Origin: Corynebacterium wankanglinii
GTDB taxonomy: Bacteria; Actinomycetota; Actinomycetes; Mycobacteriales; Mycobacteriaceae
Direction: 5' to 3'
DNA: 64,000 nt
NCBI GenBank assembly: GCA_014490595.1
Contig: CP061031.1
Span: forward strand, 124,001-188,000
The position numbers and the translations under genes were made by a program. This document shows positions 31,444 through 40,083 of the stretch, piece by piece (position 1 is the first letter of the stretch; each line of letters begins with the position of its first letter). Under the pieces are notes generated by a model. It was not told the origin of the DNA. It worked only from the letters and a program-made list of their open reading frames with translations, and did not search any database.

Positions 31444-32132
31444 TCGTCCGCCAGGGTGTCCAGGGTGGTCAGGCCCTCGCCGCCGAGGTCCTCGGAGGTG
31501 GCGCGGGAGGAGCCGGAGGTCGCGTCGTCAAGCGAAGAGTGCCCGTCCGCCGGGAACACGCCGCCCTCGATGCCCTCCTCGCGGCGCCCGCGCTCGCGGT
31601 CGTCCTCCGTGCGGGTGGAGTAGACGACGGTGGAGTTGCCCTGGCGGTCCGTCTCCGTGCGGGTAGGGGCGGGGCGGTAGGTCTTCACGCCCTCCTCGTC
31701 CTTGCCGGTGAGCTTGTCCTTGAGGAAGAACTCCCAGGCCGCCCACGCGCCGCCCGCCAGTGCCGCCGTGACCAGCGTGGTGCCCACGACCTTGCCAAAG
31801 CCGCCCTTCTTCTTCGCGGTCTTGGCGTGCTTCTCCAGGAACTCCTGGCGTTCCTTGCGGCTCGGGGCGGCGGCCGCAAACGCGGCGCGGCGGCGGTCCA
31901 GGCGGTCGTGCGCGTCGCGGGTGATGTCGCCGGCGTGGGCGCGGGCTGCGCCGTAGAGTTCTTCCAGCTCGCCGATGTCAAACTTGTCGTGGACGTCGTC
32001 CAGGTCGCCGTCCTTGAGGTTGTCCAGGAGGGACTGGTACACGTCACGCTCGCGCTTGTCGTTCTGGTCGCGCAGGAAGTTGCGCACCTGGTTAGCGCCA
32101 GCGACGATCAGGCCGATGTTCTTGAGGTTCAT
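31392..32132 (-). CDS. Hypothetical protein with one transmembrane helix
   Basis: 246 aa. A basic, helical N-terminal half (IGLIVAGANQVRNFLRDQND, KDGDLDDVHDKFDIGELEEL, RKERQEFLEKHAKTAKKKGG) is followed by a single membrane segment (VVGTTLVTAALAGGAWAAWE). The hydrophilic C-terminal tail has repeated R/E/D and S/T (STRTEDDRERGRREEG). The topology suggests a cytoplasmic N-terminus, but this is not certain. I do not recognise the family. It is convergent with and overlaps the TetR gene. Confidence 0.65.
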   Translation of the reverse strand: MNLKNIGLIVAGANQVRNFLRDQNDKRERDVYQSLLDNLKDGDLDDVHDKFDIGELEELYGAARAHAGDITRDAHDRLDRRRAAFAAAAPSRKERQEFLEKHAKTAKKKGGFGKVVGTTLVTAALAGGAWAAWEFFLKDKLTGKDEEGVKTYRPAPTRTETDRQGNSTVVYSTRTEDDRERGRREEGIEGGVFPADGHSSLDDATSGSSRATSEDLGGEGLTTLDTLADDQRKATHGRHELNEDTK

Positions 32133-32567
32133 GGGGTTCTCTTTCCGTTTTGGGTGGTTGCGCGGCCCAGCGTAGCGAAATCCGCAGGGGGAGCGGCCGG
32201 CGCGACTTGCCCGCGACGCTGGATCCAGCTAGTAGGAGCCAGCTAATCGGCCCCCTGGGGAGGAATAGCTGGATCCTTGTAGCTGGATCCGCGGGATGGG
32301 GGATGGGGCGCGGCGGCGGGCAGGGGGAGCGGCGCGGCGGCGGGCAGCAGCAACGCAAGCGCCCCGCGTGTACCAAGCGTTACGCAAAAGTGGACCAAGC
32401 GGTTCATTTTGCGTGATTAACATTCATGCCGAATAACACCATAAGCTGCGCAAACACACCGTGAAACCACTCGCGTATTGTGGCCGCAACGTGGCCTCAA
32501 TAAGTTTCAAGGCACCGTTTAACCACGGTGCAACCTGAACACATCCCCAGCCGAGAAAGGTCCCGCC
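32133..32567. promoter_or_regulatory. metF upstream region
   Basis: 435 bp without a convincing gene. The left part holds palindromic element D1 (32221-32290) and a G-rich stretch GGCGGCGGGCAGGGGGAGCG with a partial repeat. The right part (about 32410-32567) is AT-richer, with TGCGTGATTAACATTCATG, and must contain the metF promoter. RBS-like GAGAAAGG lies just before ATG 32568. I find no McbR-type TAGAC-n6-GTCTA site and no riboswitch-like fold. Confidence 0.4.
32221..32290. repeat. Dispersed palindromic element D1
   Basis: Left arm 32221-32244 (GGATCCAGCTAGTAGGAGCC then AGCT) matches the reverse complement of 32267-32290 at 21 of 24 positions. The loop is 22 bp. Its left arm is 20/22 identical to that of element D2 at 60546-60611, 28 kb away. 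Confidence 0.8.
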
Positions 32568-33518
32568 ATGTTCGAAGCCTCCTCTTCGACCAGGGTCTCC
32601 GCCTCGGCACCGCTGGACCGCGAGGGCGCGCCGCTGATCCGCCGCCCCCGCCCGAAACGCCAGCGCACCGCGCTGAGCTTCGAGATCATCCCGCCGCGCC
32701 CCACGGACGACGCGGCGAAACTGGACCAGCTCATCGCGGGCCTGGCCGAGTACAACCCGGACTACGTCTCCGTCACCAGCTCGCGGCGCAGCGAGTGGCT
32801 GGAGGGCACCGCCGGCGTCATCTCCCGCATCGCGGAAACAACCGACCTTCGCACCATCGCGCACCTCGCCTGCACCGCCGGCACGCGCGATGAGATGGCC
32901 GAGTGGGTGCGGGTGCTTATGGACGCCGGCGTGCGCGGCTTCCTCGCCCTGCGGGGAGACCTGCCCGAGACGGGCCTGCCGGCGGACCACCTCCAGTACG
33001 CCACGGATCTGCTCAACCTGATCCAGGACGTGCAGGAGGAGGAGGCCTTCCGCCTCGCCGCCGGCAAGCTGGCCCTGTCCGTGGCCTGCTATCCCAAAGG
33101 GCACGCGGAATCGCGCAACGCCGACCACGACCTGGACGTGCTGCTGACCAAGCAGCGCCTGGGCGCGGACTTCGCCATCACGCAGCTCTTCTTCGAGGCC
33201 CAGGACTACCTGGAGTTCGTGGAAGTGGCGCGGCTGGCGGGCGTGCGCATTCCGCTCATCCCCGGCATCATGCCCATGACCTCGCTGAAAAGGGTCAGGC
33301 GCATGGGTGAGTTGTCGGGGCTGGAGGTGCCGGAGGGCGTCGAGAAGCAATTGCTCGACGCTGAGGACGAGTACGAGGCCGGCATGCAGCTCACCGCCAA
33401 CCTGGCGCGCGAGATCCTGGACGCCGGCACCGGGGGCCTCCACGTGTACACGCACAACAACTTGGCCGTCACGCGGGACTTTCTGGACCGCATCGGAATA
33501 GATAAAGGACAACAATGA
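32568..33518 (+). CDS. metF: 5,10-methylenetetrahydrofolate reductase
   Basis: 316 aa. It reduces methylene-THF to methyl-THF, the methyl donor for the methionine synthase encoded next. The TIM-barrel signature is visible: TALSFEIIPPRPTDDAAKLD (catalytic Glu in FEIIPPR), HLACTAGTRDEM, GFLALRGDLPE, ACYPKGHAES and AITQLFFEAQDYLEFV. It ends LHVYTHNNLAVTRDFL. The N-terminal 35 residues are a non-conserved extension. The stop overlaps the metE start by ATGA, so metF-metE is one translationally coupled unit. Confidence 0.93.
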   Translation: MFEASSSTRVSASAPLDREGAPLIRRPRPKRQRTALSFEIIPPRPTDDAAKLDQLIAGLAEYNPDYVSVTSSRRSEWLEGTAGVISRIAETTDLRTIAHLACTAGTRDEMAEWVRVLMDAGVRGFLALRGDLPETGLPADHLQYATDLLNLIQDVQEEEAFRLAAGKLALSVACYPKGHAESRNADHDLDVLLTKQRLGADFAITQLFFEAQDYLEFVEVARLAGVRIPLIPGIMPMTSLKRVRRMGELSGLEVPEGVEKQLLDAEDEYEAGMQLTANLAREILDAGTGGLHVYTHNNLAVTRDFLDRIGIDKGQQ

Positions 33519-35767
33519 CCACCTTCCCTAAAGCCACCATCGAGGGCTACCCCCGCATCGGCGCGAACCGCGAGCTCAAGCGCGCGCTGGAGAGCTACTG
33601 GGCGGGCCGCATCGACGCCGACACGTTCCGCTCCACCTCCCGCGCCCTGCGCGTGAACAACTACAACCACCTGCGCGACCTCGGCCTGACCGAGGATTAC
33701 GCCATCCCCGCCGACGTGGCGCTCTACGACCAGGTGCTGGAGACCGCGCTCACCGTCGGTCTCGTGCCGGGCGGGGTTGACCTGGACGAGGAGTTCGCGC
33801 TCGCCCGCGGCAACGACACCCGCGTGCCGCTGGAGATGACCAAGTGGTTCGACACCAACTACCACTACCTCGTGCCGGAGATCGCTGCTGGCCAGGAGAT
33901 CAAGGCCGTCCCGGAGCGCGTCCTGCGCATCGTGGAGGAGGCCTCCGAGGCCGGCCACAAGGTCCGCCCGTTCCTGGTCGGCCCGGTCACCCTGATCGCC
34001 CTGTCCAAGCCGGCCGAGTGGTCGCTGTTGCCTTCGCTTATCGACGCCTACGGTGAGGTCTTCGCAGCACTCAAGAACGCCGGCGTGGAGTGGGTCCAGG
34101 TTGCAGAGCCCGCCGTGGTGGCGGACCTGTCCACCCCGGACGCGGAGATTGCCAACTACCTGCGCGAGGCCTGGTCCACGCTGCTGGCCTCCGAGGACCG
34201 CCCGAACGTGTACCTGACCACCCCGTACGGCTCCGCCCGCGAGGCGCTGCCGGTGCTGGGCGAGCTGGGCGTGGAGGCCCTGCACGTGGACCTGTCCCCG
34301 TGGACGCTCGAGGCCGATTCCGGCTACCCGGAGCGCGTGCGCGCCCAGATCCCGGAGTCCACCCACCTGGTTGCGGGCCTGATCGACGGCCGCAACGTCT
34401 GGACCGCCAACCTGCGCGAGCGCACCGACGTGCTTGAGTCCCTCGGCGACCGCGACGTGTCCGTGTCCACCTCCACCTCCCTGCAGCACGTGCCGCACAC
34501 CCTGAAGGCCGAGCGCAACATCCCGGTCGAGGTCGCCCCGTGGCTGGCCTTCGCCGACGAGAAGCTGGCGGAGATCCAGGCGCTCGTGGCCGGCGAGGAG
34601 GGTGCGAAGGAGGCGTTCGCTCAGTCCGACCGCGCCGTGCGCACCCGCGCCGAGTCCGAGACCATCCACAACAAGGCCGTGGTGGACCGCGTGGCCGCGC
34701 TGCCGGAGGGCGAGGTGAAGCGTGAGCCGTCGTTTAGCGAGCGCATCAAGGTCCAGCACGAAGAACTCGGCCTGCCCACCCTGCCCATCACCACCATCGG
34801 CTCCTTCCCGCAGACGCAGGAAATCCGCAAAGCCCGCGCCGACCACCGCGAGGGGGTGCTCACCGACGAGCAGTACACCGAGGCGCTGAAGCAGGAGATC
34901 AAGCAGGTCATCGAGCTGCAGGAAGAGATCGGCCTGGACGTGCTGGTCCACGGCGAGGCCGAGCGCAACGACATGGTGCAGTACTTCGCCGAGCTTCTCG
35001 ACGGCTTCGTGGTCACCGAAAACGGCTGGGTCCAGTCGTACGGCTCCCGCTGCACCCGTCCGCCGATCGTGGTTGGCGACGTCTCCCGCCCGGAGGCCAT
35101 GTCCGTGGAGTGGGCGCGTTACGCGCAGTCCCTGTCCGACAAGCCGGTCAAGGGCATGCTCACCGGCCCGGTGACCATCCTCGCGTGGTCTTTCAAGCGC
35201 GACGACGTGCCGCTTTCCGTCTCCGCCGACCAGATCGCGCTCGCGCTCGCCGACGAGGTCCGCGACCTGGAGGACGCCGGCATCAAGGTCATCCAGATCG
35301 ACGAGCCCGCCCTGCGCGAGCTCCTGCCATTGCGTGCCGACAACCGCGCCGCCTACCTCGACTGGGCCGTTCGCGCCTTCAGGTTGGTCTCGTTGCAGGC
35401 GAAGCCTGCGACCCAGATCCACACCCACCTGTGCTACTCCGAGTTCGGCCAGATCATCGACGCCGTGGCCGGCCTGGACGCCGATGTCACTTCCATCGAG
35501 GCGGCGCGTTCCAAGATGGAGCTGCTCGAGGACATCGACGAGACCTTCCACTCCGAGATCGGCCCGGGCGTGTGGGACATCCACTCGCCGCGCGTGCCGT
35601 CCCAGGAGGAGATCGCAGGCCTGCTGCGCGCGGCGCTGGACAACGTGCCCGCCGAGCGCCTCTGGGTCAACCCGGACTGCGGCCTGAAGACCCGCGGGTA
35701 CAAGGAAGTCGAGCCCTCGCTGCGTAACCTGGTCGCCGCGCGAGATGAGGTTGTCGGCGGGCTGTAG
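33515..35767 (+). CDS. metE: Cobalamin-independent methionine synthase
   Basis: 750 aa, normal length for MetE. It transfers the methyl group of methyl-THF polyglutamate to homocysteine. The N-terminal half begins TTFPKATIEGYPRIGANREL. The catalytic C-terminal barrel shows ITTIGSFPQTQEIRKAR, VLVHGEAERNDMVQYFAELL, GDVSRPEAMSVEW and MLTGPVTILAWSF. The zinc ligands are in THLCYSEF, the Glu region and VNPDCGLKTRGYKE. ATG 33515 overlaps the metF stop. The downstream hairpin at 35815-35870 may terminate the operon. Confidence 0.96.
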   Translation: MTTFPKATIEGYPRIGANRELKRALESYWAGRIDADTFRSTSRALRVNNYNHLRDLGLTEDYAIPADVALYDQVLETALTVGLVPGGVDLDEEFALARGNDTRVPLEMTKWFDTNYHYLVPEIAAGQEIKAVPERVLRIVEEASEAGHKVRPFLVGPVTLIALSKPAEWSLLPSLIDAYGEVFAALKNAGVEWVQVAEPAVVADLSTPDAEIANYLREAWSTLLASEDRPNVYLTTPYGSAREALPVLGELGVEALHVDLSPWTLEADSGYPERVRAQIPESTHLVAGLIDGRNVWTANLRERTDVLESLGDRDVSVSTSTSLQHVPHTLKAERNIPVEVAPWLAFADEKLAEIQALVAGEEGAKEAFAQSDRAVRTRAESETIHNKAVVDRVAALPEGEVKREPSFSERIKVQHEELGLPTLPITTIGSFPQTQEIRKARADHREGVLTDEQYTEALKQEIKQVIELQEEIGLDVLVHGEAERNDMVQYFAELLDGFVVTENGWVQSYGSRCTRPPIVVGDVSRPEAMSVEWARYAQSLSDKPVKGMLTGPVTILAWSFKRDDVPLSVSADQIALALADEVRDLEDAGIKVIQIDEPALRELLPLRADNRAAYLDWAVRAFRLVSLQAKPATQIHTHLCYSEFGQIIDAVAGLDADVTSIEAARSKMELLEDIDETFHSEIGPGVWDIHSPRVPSQEEIAGLLRAALDNVPAERLWVNPDCGLKTRGYKEVEPSLRNLVAARDEVVGGL

Positions 35768-35814
35768 GCGCGGCGCCTCCCCCCGACCCCGGCCCGGGCC
35801 CGCCCGCAGATTTC

Positions 35815-35870
35815 GAAGGGAAGAGTTCGAAAACGGCCGTTTTTGGCACTGTTTTCGAACTCTTCCTTTC
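35815..35870. repeat. Palindromic element E1 upstream of nuclease-like gene
   Basis: GAAGGGAAGAGTTCGAAAAC (35815-35834) matches the reverse complement of GTTTTCGAACTCTTCCTTTC (35851-35870) at 19 of 20 positions. The loop is 16 bp. It may also terminate metE. The same arm sequence recurs after the next gene (36931-36999). Confidence 0.85.
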
Positions 35871-35943
35871 GAACTTTGTTGGGGCCTTCCGCGTGGGGTG
35901 CTCGTCGATTAGCATGGGCGGAACACACGGATCGGGGGGAAAC

Positions 35944-36909
35944 GTGGACAGACAAGCATTGGTGAAGTTGCTGGTGCGGCCGGGGGAGTCGGATAAGCAG
36001 CCCTGCAGGAAACTTTCTGCAAACAAGTACATCCCCATTGAGGTGTGGGACGAGCTGAAGAACCATGAGCGCGAGTTCCTCCGCGCGTATTCGGCCGGTG
36101 CCGCGGCGCAGCAGTCGGTGTTGGTCGGGCGCTCGGCCGCAATGGTCTGGGGGTTATGGACGCTGCCCATCGAGGATGCCCCGGTAAGCCTGGCAAACCC
36201 TGGGCAACGGCCGCCGAGCAAGAACCAGTGGCCACAGGGGGTCGAGTATCTCTGGATGCCGCTTCCCGGGATGGACATGCAGGTGTTTACCCCGGATGGC
36301 AGCGATGACACGGTCCGTCTAACCAACCGGGTGCGTACAGCTGTGGACGTCGCACGGCTGCACGGGGTGCGTCATGGAGTCGTCGCGATGGATTCGCTGT
36401 TCTACCGCAAAAACTTCGACGAACAACGCCAAATTCGACTTGAGCTCGAGGCGACAATCAGGCGCCTGGAGCGGAAGAAAGGAATAGCGCACGCTCGTAA
36501 AGCACTCGAGTGGTGCTCTACGCTTTCGGAATCCCCCTACGAGTCGCTGGCGCGTGTGATCCTCCGTGAGCTCGGGGTTGTCGCCCAAGAACAGATGTGG
36601 ATTGGGCGATTTGTGCGTCCTGACTTGCTGTGGGGGCAGCTTGTCATTGAGATCAACGGTGACGTAAAGCTGGCCAACGACCCCACCGGCGCTGCCCTTG
36701 AGCAGGCCGAACGAGACAGTTGGATCCGTAAGCAGCTGTATGAAACCGAGCACATCCGGGCGTCGAAGCTGCTGTACGACGAAGCCGCTTGTGTCCGAAG
36801 CATCGTCGAAGCGAAAAAGCGTTCAGAGGTGCTTGGGCCGCCTACGGTGAAGGCCACCCGCAACCGACCGCAATTCGGCGTGCATTGGAGGGCTCGAAGG
36901 GCCGGTTAG
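35944..36909 (+). CDS. AbiEi/PD-(D/E)XK nuclease-like protein
   Basis: 321 aa from GTG 35944 (VDRQALVKLLVRPGESDKQP), which has a G-rich RBS (GGGGGGAAAC); ATG 35893 upstream is less likely. The N-terminal half (FLRAYSAGAAAQQSVLVGRS then AAMVWGLWTLP) resembles AbiEi-like domains. The C-terminal half has a PD-(D/E)XK-like core: PYESLARVIL, then FVRPDLLWGQLVIEINGD with the D and E-x-N spacing, and a helix with RDSWIRKQLYETEHIRAS. It is a paralogue in type of 5653-6648 but keeps the acidic residue before N-G-D. It is bracketed by nearly identical palindromes E1 and E2, which suggests it moved or is regulated as a unit. Function unproven. Confidence 0.65.
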   Translation: MDRQALVKLLVRPGESDKQPCRKLSANKYIPIEVWDELKNHEREFLRAYSAGAAAQQSVLVGRSAAMVWGLWTLPIEDAPVSLANPGQRPPSKNQWPQGVEYLWMPLPGMDMQVFTPDGSDDTVRLTNRVRTAVDVARLHGVRHGVVAMDSLFYRKNFDEQRQIRLELEATIRRLERKKGIAHARKALEWCSTLSESPYESLARVILRELGVVAQEQMWIGRFVRPDLLWGQLVIEINGDVKLANDPTGAALEQAERDSWIRKQLYETEHIRASKLLYDEAACVRSIVEAKKRSEVLGPPTVKATRNRPQFGVHWRARRAG

Positions 36910-36930
36910 CGGGGCGATATCGTGACCTTT

Positions 36931-36999
36931 CCGGTCGTTTTCGAACGGAAGAGTTCGAAAATGACCGGAAATTTGGCTGTTTTCGAACTCTTCTCTTCG
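36931..36999. repeat. Palindromic element E2 downstream of nuclease-like gene
   Basis: The arm CGAACGGAAGAGTTCGAAAA (36942-36961) pairs with TTTTCGAACTCTTCTCTTCG (36980-36999) at 18 of 20. An alternative inner palindrome, CCGGTCGTTTTCGAAC with GTTCGAAAATGACCGG, spans 36931-36968. It has the same core as E1. Confidence 0.85.
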
Positions 37000-37084
37000 A
37001 AATGCGCCAGGAGTGCGGCGTGGAAGGCGCAAGAACCGCGGACGCGACGACCCCGCCCGCCGCAACCCGCGTACGCTAGACCAC

Positions 37085-37606
37085 ATGACTCAGAAGACAC
37101 AGACGATGACTCTGCATACCAACCACGGCGACATCGCCATCGACCTCTTCGGCAACCACGCGCCGAAGACGGTCGAAACCATCACCGGCCTGGCCAAGGG
37201 CACCCAGGAGTACTCCTCCAAGAACGCCTCCGGCACCACCGAGGGCCCGTTCTACGACGGCGCCATTTTCCACCGCATCATCCCGGGTTTCATGATCCAG
37301 GGAGGCGACCCGACCGGCACCGGTACCGGCGGTCCGGGCTTCCAGTTCGCCGATGAGTTCCACCCGGAGCTCCAGTTCGATCGCCCGTACCTCCTGGCCA
37401 TGGCAAACGCCGGCCCGGGCACCAACGGCTCCCAGTTCTTCATCACCGTGGACGCCACCCCGTGGCTGAACAACCGCCACACCATCTTCGGCGAGGTCAC
37501 CGACGAGGCCTCCAAGAAGGTCGTCGATGAGATTGCCAACGTGAAGACCGGCCGCATGGACCGCCCGGTCGAGGACGTGGTGATCGAGTCCGTCGAGATC
37601 GCCTAA
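37085..37606 (+). CDS. ppiA: Peptidyl-prolyl cis-trans isomerase (cyclophilin)
   Basis: 173 aa from ATG 37085 ([20 protein letters not shown]); a second ATG at 37106 is possible. Cyclophilin-type isomerase of cytoplasmic folding, with catalytic and binding residues in [58 protein letters not shown]. The small insertion [18 protein letters not shown] is typical of the actinobacterial PpiA group. It is a single gene followed by a strong terminator. Confidence 0.95.
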   Translation: MTQKTQTMTLHTNHGDIAIDLFGNHAPKTVETITGLAKGTQEYSSKNASGTTEGPFYDGAIFHRIIPGFMIQGGDPTGTGTGGPGFQFADEFHPELQFDRPYLLAMANAGPGTNGSQFFITVDATPWLNNRHTIFGEVTDEASKKVVDEIANVKTGRMDRPVEDVVIESVEIA

Positions 37607-37623
37607 GACGCCGCGAAGCGCCG

Positions 37624-37651
37624 AGCCCCCGCCACGCAGCGGGGGCTTTTT
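37624..37651 (+). terminator. ppiA terminator
   Basis: AGCCCCCGC pairs with GCGGGGGCT around CACGCA and is followed by TTTTT. Confidence 0.92.
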
Positions 37652-37666
37652 CGTACCCTGAACACC

Positions 37667-38338
37667 ATGCCCACACTCCGCAACCTCCCCCGCACAGCTC
37701 CCGTCACTACCGCCATCACGGTGATCTGCACGCTCGTTTTCTTCGCTGCGGCGATCCAGGCCCGCTCGCTCACGGACGTGGTGTGGGATTCCGCGATCGG
37801 CGCCAGCACCGTGCTCTACGGCCCGGAGGTGTACGGCGCCGGATACCTGCGCACCCTCACCGCCGGTTTTATGCACCTGGATATCACGCACCTGTTCCTC
37901 AACATGTTCATGCTTGTCCTGGTGGGCGCGGAGGTGGAGCGTTTCCTAGGCTCCGGGCCGTTTGTGGTGGCGTGGGTGGCGGGGGTCCTTTGGGCGTCGG
38001 CAAGCGTGTTGGCCTTCAGCTTCACGACGCCTACGGCAGGCGCCTCCGGCGCCCTCTACATGCTGATGGCGCTGCTGATCGCTATCGCTGCCCGCCGTTC
38101 CACAGACCTGCGGGCGCCACTTGCCCTGGTGGCCGTCAACCTCGCCTACACCCTGCTCACGCCGAGTGTGTCGCTGTGGGGCCACCTCGGCGGCCTGGCT
38201 GCGGGTGCGGCGATGGCGTGGCCGCTGACCTCGACGAATCCGCGCACCCGCTGGATCACGGCCGGAACTGCTGCTGTTGCCGCGTGCGTGGCCATCTGGG
38301 CGCTGACCATCCCGTCCACATCGCCGGTGTACTTGTGA
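37667..38338 (+). CDS. Rhomboid family intramembrane serine protease
   Basis: 223 aa with about six transmembrane helices. The rhomboid features are all seen: HLDITHLFLNMFMLVLVG in an early helix, the catalytic Ser in AGASGALYMLMA, and the catalytic His in SLWGHLGGLAAGAAMAW. It would cleave single-pass membrane proteins within the bilayer; the substrate is unknown. The ATG at 37667 follows the ppiA terminator by 16 bp, so it has its own promoter or depends on read-through. ppiA followed by a rhomboid gene is a common actinobacterial order. Confidence 0.9.
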   Translation: MPTLRNLPRTAPVTTAITVICTLVFFAAAIQARSLTDVVWDSAIGASTVLYGPEVYGAGYLRTLTAGFMHLDITHLFLNMFMLVLVGAEVERFLGSGPFVVAWVAGVLWASASVLAFSFTTPTAGASGALYMLMALLIAIAARRSTDLRAPLALVAVNLAYTLLTPSVSLWGHLGGLAAGAAMAWPLTSTNPRTRWITAGTAAVAACVAIWALTIPSTSPVYL

Positions 38339-38339
38339 G

Positions 38340-38511
38340 TTTTCCACAAGGTTTATCCACATTGTGGAGAACTACACCGGTGTGGTTAGTCGAACGACAC
38401 GTCGAAGCGCGGTTCCGACACGCCGATCGGCGCTGGGATTTTCGAACCGCTACCAGCACATCTCACAGCCCTGTGGGGTTTGTGCACAGAGTTATCCACA
38501 GGTGTGGATAG
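38340..38511. promoter_or_regulatory. Cluster of DnaA-box-like sequences
   Basis: TTTTCCACA (38340-38348), TTATCCACA (38353-38361), TTATCCACA (38492-38500) and TGTGGATAG (reverse CTATCCACA, 38503-38511) lie in a 336-bp gap without a credible gene. TTATCCACA is the consensus DnaA box. The site is about 38 kb from gyrB and is not oriC itself; it could titrate DnaA. Confidence 0.55.
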
Positions 38512-38622
38512 AACGGTGCCTACGGCTACTGGCGCAAGGTCGATGCGGACCTGAAGGCCGAAGGTCCGCGAGTCTCTTGCCGCCAAGCGCGCTGCACAGG
38601 AGAAGTACCTTCACTGCATGAA

Positions 38623-38652
38623 AACGCCCGTTGAGTTGGACTCAACGGGCGT
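38623..38652 (-). terminator. Terminator of secreted protein gene
   Basis: AACGCCCGTTGAGT pairs with ACTCAACGGGCGTT around TGG. On the minus strand it ends in TTTTC, 23 bp beyond the stop of the 38675-40083 gene. Confidence 0.85.
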
Positions 38653-38674
38653 TCGTGTTTAGCCAGCGGGAGTT

Positions 38675-40083
38675 TTAGAACACGCCGCGGATCTTCTTGT
38701 TGAAGTCGGAGACGGTCACGTCGCGGGAGTCCACGTCCTGGTCGTTGTAGAAGGAGGTGTCGCCAGCGAGGCGGCCGGTCTGGGTGACTTTCATGTAGTT
38801 GTACAGGCGGCCTTCCTTGGTGTTGCCGTCGCCGAAGGAGAATGCGCCCAACAGCATCTCGTCACCTGCGAGGATCGGGTTGGACAGGGTCACCTCAAAG
38901 GTGCGGATGCCGCGGTCGAAGTCGTAGCCCAGGTCGCGGATGTGGGTGCCGTTGTACCGAGTGGTGGTGATCAGGCGGTCAACTCCCTCCGGGCCTGCCT
39001 CAGTGCCGACTTCGACGCGGAAGGTCAGGGCCGGGAACTCGCCCCAGTAGCGCTTCGCGCCCGTGTTCTTCACGCGCAGTGCTACGGAACCCGCGGCGCC
39101 GGGCACCTTCCAGGAGGAAGCGGTGAAGTACGGCTGAAGGTCCAGGTCGCGCTGGGCATCTGTCTGCTTATCGACGACTTCGTTGACCTCGTCAGCAGCG
39201 TTTTCCTCGACCTCGTTGATGACCTCGGCACCCTCGTTTGCGATGTCGTCGTTGGTCACGTCGGTGGCTTCGTCGTTGCCGACCGCGGTGACGTCATCAA
39301 GGTTTGCGCCCGTCTCGATCTTCTTGACGTCCTCGTTGTACGCCGGGTTCGGGTTCTCCACGGTGTCGGTGACCTGTGTGCCCTTGTTCGGTGCCCAGGA
39401 GCCAGCAGGGGTGGAGTAGTTCTTGACGCGGACCTCGTTCTTGATCGGCATGTTGGCGATCCAGGCGGTCGGGGTTGCCCAGGTGCCGTTCGGGCGGCAG
39501 CGCTGCTGGGTACCAGTCATGGTGACGGTGCGGAAGCCGTAGGTTGCCTCGCCGGTGTTGCCGGCCGGCACGTCGTACGGGCCGATCTTCTGGCCGACGG
39601 ACCAGGACAAGGAGCCGGAGACATCCCAGCCCAGGGACTTAGCCAGGGAGTAGCCGATGTTGCCCTGCAGGCCGTCCTTGGATCCGGAGCCGCCGAGCGT
39701 CAGGGTCTCCGTCTTGGAGCCGTTTACGGAGGCGGAGATGGTCTGGGTGCGCGACAGGTCCTGGGACAGTGGGATGGCGCTGTCAGACAGGTTGGTGGTG
39801 GAGATGGTGCCCACCGGCAGGAAGTTGTCCTTCACCTTGTAGACGATGGTGCGGTAGTCCTCGGTGGAATTGCACACCGGGCGCGGGTTGAGCACGTTGG
39901 CCTTCAGGTGATCCGAGCCCCGTAGGTGTGGATGATCGGCAGTGCGGAGTTTGTTGCCGGGGTCTCCGGGTAGGACTCTTCGAAGGTCTGGGCGGTGGCG
40001 GTGATGCCGGATCCTGCGATTGCAACAGCGGCGACGGCTGCGATCGCGGCCTTGGCAGCACCAGCGATGCGGAATGCGCGCAT
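38675..40083 (-). pseudogene. Secreted protein, possibly aerolysin/ETX-MTX2-like fold, one frameshift
   Basis: ATG 40083 with RBS GAAAGGAAC opens a signal peptide (AAIAAVAAVAIAGSGITATA). The frame runs to LPIIHTYG and breaks near 39918. Restoring one G (TACGGGGCTC to TACGGGGGCTC) continues GGSDHLKANVLNPRPVCNST and the rest, about 470 aa in all. The middle (PLSQDLSRTQTISASVNGS, LTLGGSGSKDGLQGNIGYSL, GWDVSGSLSWSVGQKIG, YDVPAGNTGEATYGF) has the alternating Ser/Thr beta-strand character of beta-pore-forming proteins. An acidic linker rich in Asn/Asp/Glu (NDDIANEGAEVINEVEENAA) precedes a C-terminal beta domain. The toxin-fold idea is inference only; no family is recognised with confidence. A TTGTTGAACAATCC motif lies upstream. 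Confidence 0.55.

Noticed and set aside
32400..32567. SAM or cobalamin riboswitch or McbR operator before metF
   Set aside because: No conserved riboswitch core and no TAGAC-n6-GTCTA word could be found by eye.
38340..38511. The chromosomal origin oriC
   Set aside because: It is far from the dnaA-dnaN side of gyrB and lacks an AT-rich unwinding region; a secondary DnaA-box cluster is the better description.
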